64,000 bases of DNA from Pedobacter helvus (lineage in GTDB: Bacteria > Bacteroidota > Bacteroidia > Sphingobacteriales > Sphingobacteriaceae), in NCBI RefSeq assembly GCF_005925325.1, contig NZ_SRMP01000002.1, positions 186,001 to 250,000 of the forward strand, in the 5' to 3' direction. Numbering within the stretch: position 1 is the first letter of the stretch; the number at the start of each line of letters is the position of its first letter. Both the position numbers and the translations under genes were made by a program. The notes beneath the pieces are model-generated. The model was given only the letters and a program-made list of their open reading frames with translations. It did not search any database and was not told where the DNA came from. Shown piece by piece: positions 34,530 through 41,762 of the stretch.

Positions 34530-35045
34530 ATGGAAAGTCGAATTATCGCTATCAAAACAACTGCTCTCTTTTTGGCAGGTTGTATCTTATTGGCTAGTTG
34601 TTCTAGCAAAACCTTAATCCAGTCTAACCCTAGTGGTGCTAAAGTTTACCTCAATGGAGAAGCAGTAGGTACAACTCCTTACACCCACGAAGACACAAAA
34701 ATTGTTGGGAGTACTACCACAGTTAAGCTTGAAAAAGAAGGCTATGAAACTTTTAATACCTCTTTTTCTAGAAATGAAAAAACTGATGTTGGTGCTATCA
34801 TAGGTGGCGTTTTTGTGTTGTTTCCATTTCTTTGGACAATGAAATATAAGCCAGAACGCACTTATGATTTAGTGAAAACAACTACAATAGATAAAGTTGC
34901 TGCGGTAGCTGTAGAGAAGCCTAGCACAGTTGATAGTAAAACCAAAGCAGATAAGCTTCGCGAGTTAAAAAAGCTTTTAGAAGAGAAATTGATTACACAG
35001 GAAGAGTACGATTTGGAAAAGAAAAAAGTGCTGGCTGAATTATAA
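34530..35045 (+). CDS. Lipoprotein with PEGA and SHOCT domains
   Basis: The 171-residue protein has a lipobox (LLASC, Cys24), a PEGA domain (about 28-80: SNPSGAKVYLNGEAVGTTPYTHEDTK...VKLEKEGYETF), a hydrophobic segment (about 88-106, VGAIIGGVFVLFPFLWTM), and a C-terminal SHOCT motif (about 140-168: KADKLRELKKLLEEKLITQEEYDLEKKKVL). PEGA domains are found in surface or periplasmic proteins; SHOCT often mediates oligomerisation. The combination suggests a periplasmic lipoprotein whose second segment re-enters the membrane. No partner gene is evident. Confidence 0.85.
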   Translation: MESRIIAIKTTALFLAGCILLASCSSKTLIQSNPSGAKVYLNGEAVGTTPYTHEDTKIVGSTTTVKLEKEGYETFNTSFSRNEKTDVGAIIGGVFVLFPFLWTMKYKPERTYDLVKTTTIDKVAAVAVEKPSTVDSKTKADKLRELKKLLEEKLITQEEYDLEKKKVLAEL

Positions 35046-35099
35046 TACAATTTTTTAGCGGCTCTGTATAGTTAAATCAGTTTAGAAACTTTTAATTAA

Positions 35100-36572
35100 A
35101 TGATAGCAGTATTTTTATCACATCAATGGAAATCATTTTGGCGCAGTAGAAATAAGGCGGGTAGTATTGCTGCCCAAATTGTACTTGGCTTTTTTATGCT
35201 TTACTTTTTGGTGGTAGCCATAGGCGTAGGCTTCTGGATGACTAATATTATCGAAAAGGTGATGCCAGGCATAGATCCTACGATAGTTTTTAACGGCTTG
35301 ATTTTGTATTACTTCTTACTTGATTTAGCCGTGAGGATACAGATGCAAGATTTGCCGACATTAAGTATTGTACCTTATCTCCATCTAAAAATCTCAAGAA
35401 GAACCATCGTAAACTTTTTGAATTTAAAGTCATTGTTTTCGTTCTTTAATATCCTACCATTCTTTATCTTCTTTCCTTTTATTTTTATCAATATAGGTGC
35501 TTCGGATGGGATTATGTCGGTTTTGGCTTACCTGCTGTCGATATTAGGACTTATCGTGTTCAATAATTTCTTGGTACTTTATATCAAACGTAAATCCATC
35601 AACAATGTCTTGTTTTTTGCTATAGGTATTTTGGTGATTTTAGGTTTAGCTGCTTCAGATTATTATGGATTTATCTCGATTAGGGATTTTTCGAATTTCG
35701 TTTTTCAAAACGTAGCGAAATATCCGTTTTTGTCATTGATCTTTCCAGTGGCGGCATTTGCTGTTTTTTATATCAATGCTAAGTTTTTGACCGCTAATTT
35801 ATACACAGAAGAGTTAAGCACAAAAGACAATAAAAAAGTAAGTACTGATTATCCTTTCTTAAATAATTTTGGTAGAGTTGGAGAGTTAGCTGCATTGGAA
35901 TTAAAACTGATTTTGCGCCACAAGCGGTCAAGAAGTTCAGTAATTATGGGTTTCCTATTCCTTTGTTACGGTTTTTTCTTTTATCGTATGCCATTAATTG
36001 ATAACGATCAATTTGGTATGATGCTATTCGCGGCTATATTCATGACGGGGATCAACATTTCGGTTTACGGCCAATTTATGTTTGCATGGCAAAGTGCGCA
36101 TTTCGATGGATTGTTGGTTAATAAGATCAATTACAGCGATTTTATCAAAGCTAAGTTCTTGCTTTTTACCATTAGCAGCACACTAATCACGGCACTTTCA
36201 GCATTTTACGGCTTCATGAGTTACAAGCTGCTGTTGCTGCATCTAGCTGCCTACCTCTATAATATTGGTGTAGGTACGGTAGTGGTACTTTATTTCGCCA
36301 ACTTCAATTATAAACGATTAGACATTACTGGTAGCGCAAGTTTTAACTGGCAGGGAGTTGGTGCCTCGCAGTGGTTATTAGGTTTGCCACTTTTGTTGGT
36401 TCCTTTAATCATTTACATTCCTTTCGGAATATTTGATAAGCCGTATTGGGGCTTGGCAATGCTTGCCTTGTTAGGTCTGGTAGGTTTGCTTTTACGCAAC
36501 TACTGGGTCGGCGTAATTGTGAGAAAATTTGAGAAACAACGTTATAAAATAGCCGAAGGCTTTAGAGAATAA
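35100..36572 (+). CDS. DUF5687 family ABC transporter permease
   Basis: The 490-residue membrane protein begins MIAVFLSHQWKSFWRSRNKAGS, matching DUF5687 by recall, and has about twelve hydrophobic segments. It is followed after three bases by an ABC ATPase gene, so it is the membrane half of an ABC transporter. The cytoplasmic RNAGS-like N-terminus and AALELKLILRHKRSRSS block resemble exporter permeases of the ABC-2 class. The substrate is unknown. TTTAGAGAATAAGAAATG links the two genes in one operon. Confidence 0.85.
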   Translation: MIAVFLSHQWKSFWRSRNKAGSIAAQIVLGFFMLYFLVVAIGVGFWMTNIIEKVMPGIDPTIVFNGLILYYFLLDLAVRIQMQDLPTLSIVPYLHLKISRRTIVNFLNLKSLFSFFNILPFFIFFPFIFINIGASDGIMSVLAYLLSILGLIVFNNFLVLYIKRKSINNVLFFAIGILVILGLAASDYYGFISIRDFSNFVFQNVAKYPFLSLIFPVAAFAVFYINAKFLTANLYTEELSTKDNKKVSTDYPFLNNFGRVGELAALELKLILRHKRSRSSVIMGFLFLCYGFFFYRMPLIDNDQFGMMLFAAIFMTGINISVYGQFMFAWQSAHFDGLLVNKINYSDFIKAKFLLFTISSTLITALSAFYGFMSYKLLLLHLAAYLYNIGVGTVVVLYFANFNYKRLDITGSASFNWQGVGASQWLLGLPLLLVPLIIYIPFGIFDKPYWGLAMLALLGLVGLLLRNYWVGVIVRKFEKQRYKIAEGFRE

Positions 36573-36575
36573 GAA

Positions 36576-37271
36576 ATGATTGAAGTTAAAAACTTAGTTA
36601 AAGGTTACGCTGGTCGTACCGTAGTAGATATAGAGCGTTTAAATATTAGAGCTGGTGAAACTATCGGTTTGGTAGGGAATAATGGCGCAGGAAAAACTAC
36701 CTTTTTCAGAATGTTGTTGGATTTAATCCGTCCGGATAGTGGTGAAATCTTATCGAAAGATATCAACGTTGCCGATAGTTCGGCATGGAAAGACTATACC
36801 GCTTCTTATTTAGATGAGGGTTTTTTAATTGATTACCTTACGCCAGAAGAGTATTTTACTTTTATTGGAAGCTTGCATGGCCTAAGCGTGGCTCACGTAG
36901 GCGATTACTTGAGGCAATACGAAGAATTTTTCAATGGCGAAATTTTAAGCAGAGGAAAATATATACGTGATTTCTCTAAAGGAAATCAAAATAAAGTAGG
37001 TATTGCAGCAGCATTGATGCAGAAACCAGAGTTGTTAATTTTGGATGAGCCGTTTGCGAATCTAGATCCAACTACGCAGATAAGGTTAAAAACGCTGATT
37101 AAGAATTTGAGTACAACACAGCGTCTAACTACTTTTATCTCTAGCCACGATTTAAATCATGTTACGGATGTTTGTAACCGAATTATCTTATTAGAAAAAG
37201 GTAAAGTAATTAAGGATTTTTATACCGATGAAAATTCTTTAAAAGAATTAGAAGCTTATTTCTCTGAATAA
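36576..37271 (+). CDS. ABC transporter ATP-binding protein
   Basis: The 231-residue nucleotide-binding protein has Walker A GNNGAGKTT, Q-loop region TASYLDEG, Walker B LLILDEPFANLDP and the H-loop SSHDLNH. The signature motif reads FSKGNQNKVG in place of LSGGQ, a form seen in some ABC-2-type ATPases. With the DUF5687 permease three bases upstream it forms a transporter, probably an exporter. The gene ends with a short acidic tail. Substrate is not indicated by context. Confidence 0.92.
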   Translation: MIEVKNLVKGYAGRTVVDIERLNIRAGETIGLVGNNGAGKTTFFRMLLDLIRPDSGEILSKDINVADSSAWKDYTASYLDEGFLIDYLTPEEYFTFIGSLHGLSVAHVGDYLRQYEEFFNGEILSRGKYIRDFSKGNQNKVGIAAALMQKPELLILDEPFANLDPTTQIRLKTLIKNLSTTQRLTTFISSHDLNHVTDVCNRIILLEKGKVIKDFYTDENSLKELEAYFSE

Positions 37272-37407
37272 GGGTTGTATATAAATATGGTCAATTATTT
37301 GCTCAATTTGAGGTAAGATAAAACCATCTGTCTATAGAATTGTTCTTTTAAGACAATTGTTTCTATTCGTAAATAGAATATTTTATGCAGTTGTGTAAAA
37401 TTGGCAT

Positions 37408-37415
37408 TACCTTTG
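37408..37415 (+). promoter_or_regulatory. -7 element of the OmpA lipoprotein gene
   Basis: TACCTTTG fits TAnnTTTG about 40 bases before the ATG; no clear TTTG at the -33 position. Confidence 0.5.
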
Positions 37416-37455
37416 ACTAAACATTTATCAACATTATAAATAAACGGAATTAGAA

Positions 37456-38136
37456 ATGATGACTACAAAATTTAAGACAGCAACTGTCGCTATAGCTTTA
37501 TCGGTAGGTGCAATGATTTTTCAAAGCTGCGATAGCTTAAACAATACTCAAAAAGGTGCAGGTATTGGCGCTGCTGCTGGTGGTGTAATTGGTGCCTTAA
37601 TTGGTAAAAAAGCAGGTAATACTGCTGTAGGTGCTGTAATTGGTGCTGCAGTTGGTGGTACAGCTGGTGGTTTCATTGGTAAAAGAATGGACAAGCAAGC
37701 TGCAGAAATTAAGCAGGCAATTCCAGGTGCAGAGGTAATTCGTGAAGGCGAAGGTATCATTGTAAGATTTGATAGCGGTATCCTTTTCGATTTTAACAAA
37801 ACTGAATTGAAAGATGCAGCTAAAACCAATATCCAATCTTTGGCCGCTTCATTAAATCAATATCCAGGAACTGATGTAAAAGTTATTGGTCATACTGATA
37901 ACGTAGGTACAGCTGCAGTAAACCAAACGGTTTCTGAGAAAAGAGCTGCTGCGGTTAAAACATATGCCGTATCTCAAGGTGTTCCAGCATCACGTTTAGT
38001 TACAGAAGGTAAAGGTTTCAACGAGCCAATTGCTGATAACACTTCAGAGGCTGGTCGTGCTGCAAACCGTAGAGTTGAGATTGTAATCGTGGCTAACGAA
38101 CAATTGAAAAAAGAGGCTGCTGAAAAAGCAGGATAA
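37456..38136 (+). CDS. OmpA family lipoprotein with glycine zipper
   Basis: The 226-residue outer-membrane lipoprotein has a lipobox-like FQSC (Cys25), a glycine-zipper segment (about 34-76, GAGIGAAAGGVIGALIG...AVGGTAGGFIG) and an OmpA peptidoglycan-binding domain (about 105-215). The OmpA motif is IGHTDNVGTAAVNQTVSEKRAAAVKTY, with the diaminopimelate-binding Asp and Arg in NRRVEI. It probably tethers the outer membrane to peptidoglycan. A two-way terminator follows. Confidence 0.93.
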   Translation: MMTTKFKTATVAIALSVGAMIFQSCDSLNNTQKGAGIGAAAGGVIGALIGKKAGNTAVGAVIGAAVGGTAGGFIGKRMDKQAAEIKQAIPGAEVIREGEGIIVRFDSGILFDFNKTELKDAAKTNIQSLAASLNQYPGTDVKVIGHTDNVGTAAVNQTVSEKRAAAVKTYAVSQGVPASRLVTEGKGFNEPIADNTSEAGRAANRRVEIVIVANEQLKKEAAEKAG

Positions 38137-38158
38137 TCGCAAATTATCATAGAAAATG

Positions 38159-38192
38159 AAAAAGTCCCGATTAAACGTCGGGACTTTTTTTA
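38159..38192 (+). terminator. Bidirectional terminator after the OmpA gene
   Basis: AAAAAGTCCCGA and TCGGGACTTTTT form a 12-bp stem. It touches the stop codon of the convergent 114-residue gene and can end both transcripts. Confidence 0.88.
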
Positions 38193-38534
38193 TTCGTAGA
38201 TATCTGCAAAATAGCTGATGGCCAAAGATCTTAAAAGCATTTCCTGCTCAAGACCGGCGTATGCAGGAATTGGCTTTACCAATTTCCAATGTGGCCAACC
38301 GTCTTGGTCTAGTGCTTCCAGTTCGTAAAACCCCATTTCACTTAACAAACGACAAGTAGCAATATGCATTAACTCTTCCTTTTGTCTCTTGCTGAATTTA
38401 CCTGGTCCTTTACCTAACTCTTGCACACCAATTAAAAACAATACCACTTTTAAATCAGGAGTTTCTGAATCAAAGTCTTTTGCTATTTTTTCTTGCAACT
38501 CTTTCCATTTGATATTGATTTCTGCTGGAGTCAT
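38190..38534 (-). CDS. Conserved hypothetical protein, 114 residues
   Basis: The protein starts MTPAEINIKWKELQEKIAKDF, has no signal or membrane segment, and ends YFADIYE. Conserved-looking stretches are VVLFLIGVQELGKGPGKFSKRQKEELMHIATCRLL and DQDGWPHWKLVKPIPAY. It is short, helix-rich and probably cytoplasmic; I recall similar proteins across Bacteroidota without an assigned role. TATATTTG (38539-38546 on this strand) ends only four bases before the ATG, so the mRNA may be almost leaderless. Confidence 0.75.
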   Translation of the reverse strand: MTPAEINIKWKELQEKIAKDFDSETPDLKVVLFLIGVQELGKGPGKFSKRQKEELMHIATCRLLSEMGFYELEALDQDGWPHWKLVKPIPAYAGLEQEMLLRSLAISYFADIYE

Positions 38535-38582
38535 ACTGCAAATATAAGCTTAATGATTTTCACATCACTAAAAACTGGATTT

Positions 38583-39887
38583 TTACTTTGTCCTAAACTT
38601 AATTAGGTATTCCTCATCCTTTAGAGCGTAGCCATCTTTTGATTTAAACCCCCTATTTGTGATCACGAATTCGTAGTCTTGCTGAGGTTTCAGTTCTATA
38701 TTTAAAACTAATGTCTTTTCATCTTCTTCATAACCTTTTACGCTTTTAATAGGGAAATACAATTTCCCTTTTTCCGACAGACTAATAGAATATCTCTTAG
38801 GCATCATAGGCTTCGAAAAAACTATCCTCAGCTCTTTTGTGCTAGCATCTACATTTTGATCTCCGTTGGTGAAAGGCGCTAAACTAACAATGGTAGGCTG
38901 TAGTTTTTCGTAAGCTTCTTTAATCGCTCTTTTGTCTAACTTGTCAGGATAAAAGCCAGATTTTTCTAAGAAAAGTTCTACAGCACTATCGCTACCAAAA
39001 TCTAATTCAATGATTTCCTTAATAGCCTGTTTCTTGTTTTTAGCCTGCTGATAGTAAGCTTTACAAATTTCGTAGCCAACGTAATAACCTAGGTCTGCGT
39101 CTTCAGGCCTTTGCCTTCCATTGTAGAGCCAATTGTCGAAACTATCAGAGAAAAGTTCTTTTTTAAAACGGTCTTTTATACTGTTAGTATTAGCCAAGCC
39201 ATAGCTCATGTATTTGGTTTTAATGGGCTTTTGTAAAGCTAATTCGGTAATAAAATCACAAGAACCTTCTCTTATTACTTGTCCTAATAGGCTAGATCCA
39301 TTTGGATTTTGTTGAGTGTGGATATATTCATGAATATTCAGGTAAACAATGTTGTCTAAAGATTGCTCTTTAAATACATTCTTAAACCAATCATTATCAA
39401 ATTCTGAAACATCTGTATTGGCATTTCCCGTTGCAATTTCGGCTCCCACAAGCACTAAGTTATCTTTTACTGTTCCTCCAGAACGTAATCCGCCAATGGT
39501 AAAGTAAATCTCAGCAGGTTTTAAATCAGGATAAATTGCTTTTAATTTTTTAACGCCTTTTTCTAATTCGGCAGCTTTATGTTTTATTGCAAGGGTGTTT
39601 GGCCTTATCGAATTCCAAAATTTGGGAAGTTTGTTGATCAATTCAATCCAAAGTGTATCGTTATATTGTCTGGCAACCATAAACGCTTTTAACCCTTTGC
39701 TGCCTTTATTGATGTATTCCGAATTGATGATCTCCATCTTTTTCGATAAATCGCTTGTTTTTTGGATAGCATCATAGGCAGTCCAAAAGTTATCTATGTC
39801 TTCGGTATGTATTGCTGTTTGTTTTTGGGCAGAGAGATTTTTGCCGAGTGCTAATAGAACCAGAGCGAGTAAAATTCTTTTTTTCAT
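38583..39887 (-). CDS. Putative secreted zinc metallopeptidase (HExxH) with Ig-like C-terminus
   Basis: The 434-residue protein has a signal peptide (MKKRILLALVLLALGKNLSAQ). HEYIH near residue 195 is an HExxH zinc motif, and VIREGSCDFITELAL about 17 residues later could provide the third ligand (gluzincin layout, resembling DUF2268-type predicted proteases). The last 95 residues (from PTIVSLAPFTNGDQNVDAS) look like a bacterial Ig-like/SbsA-type domain with RIVFSKPM. Substrate unknown. The ATG at 39887 gives the canonical signal peptide; an upstream in-frame start adds five residues only. Confidence 0.7.
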   Translation of the reverse strand: MKKRILLALVLLALGKNLSAQKQTAIHTEDIDNFWTAYDAIQKTSDLSKKMEIINSEYINKGSKGLKAFMVARQYNDTLWIELINKLPKFWNSIRPNTLAIKHKAAELEKGVKKLKAIYPDLKPAEIYFTIGGLRSGGTVKDNLVLVGAEIATGNANTDVSEFDNDWFKNVFKEQSLDNIVYLNIHEYIHTQQNPNGSSLLGQVIREGSCDFITELALQKPIKTKYMSYGLANTNSIKDRFKKELFSDSFDNWLYNGRQRPEDADLGYYVGYEICKAYYQQAKNKKQAIKEIIELDFGSDSAVELFLEKSGFYPDKLDKRAIKEAYEKLQPTIVSLAPFTNGDQNVDASTKELRIVFSKPMMPKRYSISLSEKGKLYFPIKSVKGYEEDEKTLVLNIELKPQQDYEFVITNRGFKSKDGYALKDEEYLIKFRTK

Positions 39888-39963
39888 ATTACAAATAGAC
39901 AAGAATTAAATAGAGAAGTTGCATCTTGAGTAAAATAAAAGTCGTCAACTTTCGGTATCAGTC

Positions 39964-39994
39964 TTTGGTTTTTTGGTTTAGTCTTATAGCTTTG
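39964..39994 (+). promoter_or_regulatory. Consensus promoter of the Gfo/Idh/MocA gene
   Basis: TTTG (39964-39967), exactly 19 bases, TAGCTTTG (39987-39994). The ATG at 40000 lies five bases after the -7 box, so the transcript probably starts at or within two or three bases of the start codon. Confidence 0.75.
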
Positions 39995-39999
39995 CTATT

Positions 40000-41016
40000 A
40001 TGAGATCGAAAATAAATGTGGGCTTAATGGCCTATGGTATGTCAGGGAAAGTATTTCATGCGCCTTTTGTTCATTTAAATGATGGATTTAACTTTGTAGC
40101 CGTTACCGAACGAAGTACAAAGCAAGCTGCTCAAGATTATCCTGGTGTAATTAGTTATGATACCATTGACGAACTAATTGCTGATAAAAATATCGACCTC
40201 GTTATTATCAACACACCGAACTATACGCACTACGATTATGCGAAAAAGTGTTTGTTGGCTGGTAAGCATATTTTAGTGGAGAAACCTTTTACCGCTACAG
40301 TTGCGCAGGCGAAAGAGCTATTTGCTTTAGCAAAACAAGTAGGTAAAAAAGCTTTAATTTATCAAAATAGAAGATTTGATAGTGGATTTAAAATCACTAA
40401 AGAAATTATAGAAAGTGGTAAACTAGGAAAACTAACCGAAGTTTACTTCCGTTTTGATAGGTATAGGAGTGAAATTGGTCCGAAAAGCTTCAAGGAAGAT
40501 CCAAGTTTCGAAGCAAGTGGGCTATCTTATGATTTAGGACCTCATTTAATTGATCAAGCTATTGCTTTATTTGGTAAGCCAGATAAGTTTTACAAGGTGC
40601 TAGCCAATAATAGGGAAGGTGGTAAAGTAGATGATTATTTCTTCATCCATTTGGCTTATCCAAACCAGTTGAACGTGTACTTAACTGCAACTTTGTTAGC
40701 GGCAGATATTCCTACTGCATTTGTTGTGAATGGCTCCCTTGGTGCCTTCTCTAAAAACCACGGCGATGTACAGGAAAGCCAGTTGTCAAAAGGTATGAAA
40801 CCATCTGACGAGGGCTACGGAATAGAAGTTGTTGAAGATGCCGGAAAGCTAACTTTAGTTACTGCAGATGGCGGAAGAGACATCACAACATTAACATCAC
40901 CTCAAGGTAATTATGGCGAAATTTTCGAATTGGTTTATCAAGCTATTACCAATAATCAGCCTTATCCAATTACAGAAGAAGATATTATTGCTCAGCTGGA
41001 AATTCTTGAAAGTTAG
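40000..41016 (+). CDS. Gfo/Idh/MocA family oxidoreductase
   Basis: The 338-residue NAD(P)-dependent oxidoreductase has an N-terminal Rossmann fold (INVGLMAYGMSGKVFHAPFV), the EKPFTAT motif with catalytic Lys, and a C-terminal alpha/beta domain with GLSYDLGPHLIDQAIALFG, where the Asp/His pair positions the sugar or inositol. Members close to this layout act on scyllo-inositol or related polyols, but the substrate is not determined by the sequence. The promoter is a textbook match and the mRNA may be leaderless. A palindrome at 41052-41084 follows. Confidence 0.9.
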   Translation: MRSKINVGLMAYGMSGKVFHAPFVHLNDGFNFVAVTERSTKQAAQDYPGVISYDTIDELIADKNIDLVIINTPNYTHYDYAKKCLLAGKHILVEKPFTATVAQAKELFALAKQVGKKALIYQNRRFDSGFKITKEIIESGKLGKLTEVYFRFDRYRSEIGPKSFKEDPSFEASGLSYDLGPHLIDQAIALFGKPDKFYKVLANNREGGKVDDYFFIHLAYPNQLNVYLTATLLAADIPTAFVVNGSLGAFSKNHGDVQESQLSKGMKPSDEGYGIEVVEDAGKLTLVTADGGRDITTLTSPQGNYGEIFELVYQAITNNQPYPITEEDIIAQLEILES

Positions 41017-41051
41017 CCAAAGTTTACGGTTAGAATTGTAGCAACAATAAC

Positions 41052-41084
41052 GGTGGTCGTAAACATTAAAGATTTACGACCACC
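41052..41084. terminator. Perfect 12-bp hairpin at a convergent junction
   Basis: GGTGGTCGTAAA and TTTACGACCACC pair with a nine-base loop. There is no long T-run on either strand, so it may be a weak or factor-dependent two-way terminator. Confidence 0.6.
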
Positions 41085-41096
41085 ATGTTTCAGTCA

Positions 41097-41759
41097 TTAA
41101 CTATCAAATTTAACGCACTCTTTTAATTGCTTTTCAGTGTAAGCCAGCTTATATTGCTTCAGCACATCATCGGGCACACCGTTCCACTGATTTGGTGCAT
41201 TACCAGCATAACCGATATCGGCTACGCCAATTTCTGAAGTATAAAAACCAGAAGCCACCAAGTTGCGTAGTCTATTAAAGAATGCTACACCTTGGCTCAT
41301 TTCCTTTGGCGCCTTATTTGGGTAAGCAATTAGGTCTACCAATTCAATTTGTTGCTTATCGCTACATTCTCTAAAAGGTTTGCCAAAGCGATTTAAGCAT
41401 TGCATATCAACCCAACGTAAACCTCCACGCATTGGGATTTGATGTTGTGGCATATCCTTCACAATAAATTCAATAAAATCTGGAACTTTTGCATCAGAAG
41501 CACTTCCGCTTACTTCATCTTTAGGGATAATAATATCTGAAAGGATGGTAATGGTAGCCATTTCCTCCTTGCTGAAAAAGTTCGGCTGCGCTAACAGTTC
41601 CTTTTCTCTAGCAATTTCTTCTTTGGCACGGTCGTAGGTAAATTCCGGATCGCCGGCAGCTACTTCCTTTTTTTCTTCACTAGGCTTACAGCCACTTACT
41701 AAAGCTGTGGCAGAAATGGCACCAACGCCCAACATTTTTAAGGTTTCTCTTCTGTTCAT
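41097..41759 (-). CDS. Gluconate 2-dehydrogenase subunit 3 family protein
   Basis: The 220-residue protein begins MNRRETLKMLGVGAISATALVSGC, a twin-arginine-like signal with a lipobox Cys. It matches the small (gamma) subunit family of periplasmic GMC dehydrogenases: ATITILSDIIIPKDEVSGSASDAKVPDFIEFIV and RMRLGG-like RGGLRWVDMQCLNRFGKPF. The gene follows the GMC flavoprotein by three bases and probably escorts it across the membrane, being the only partner with an export signal. No cytochrome c subunit is encoded next to the pair. Confidence 0.9.
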   Translation of the reverse strand: MNRRETLKMLGVGAISATALVSGCKPSEEKKEVAAGDPEFTYDRAKEEIAREKELLAQPNFFSKEEMATITILSDIIIPKDEVSGSASDAKVPDFIEFIVKDMPQHQIPMRGGLRWVDMQCLNRFGKPFRECSDKQQIELVDLIAYPNKAPKEMSQGVAFFNRLRNLVASGFYTSEIGVADIGYAGNAPNQWNGVPDDVLKQYKLAYTEKQLKECVKFDS

Positions 41760-41762
41760 GGC

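Noticed and set aside
37548..37836. Minus-strand frames opposite the glycine-zipper part of the OmpA gene
   Set aside because: They arise from the regular GGT/GCT codon pattern of the glycine zipper on the coding strand.
41052..41084. Riboswitch or small RNA at the palindrome after the Gfo/Idh/MocA gene
   Set aside because: It lies at a convergent 3' junction and is a simple 12-bp hairpin without further structure; a terminator-like role is more economical.
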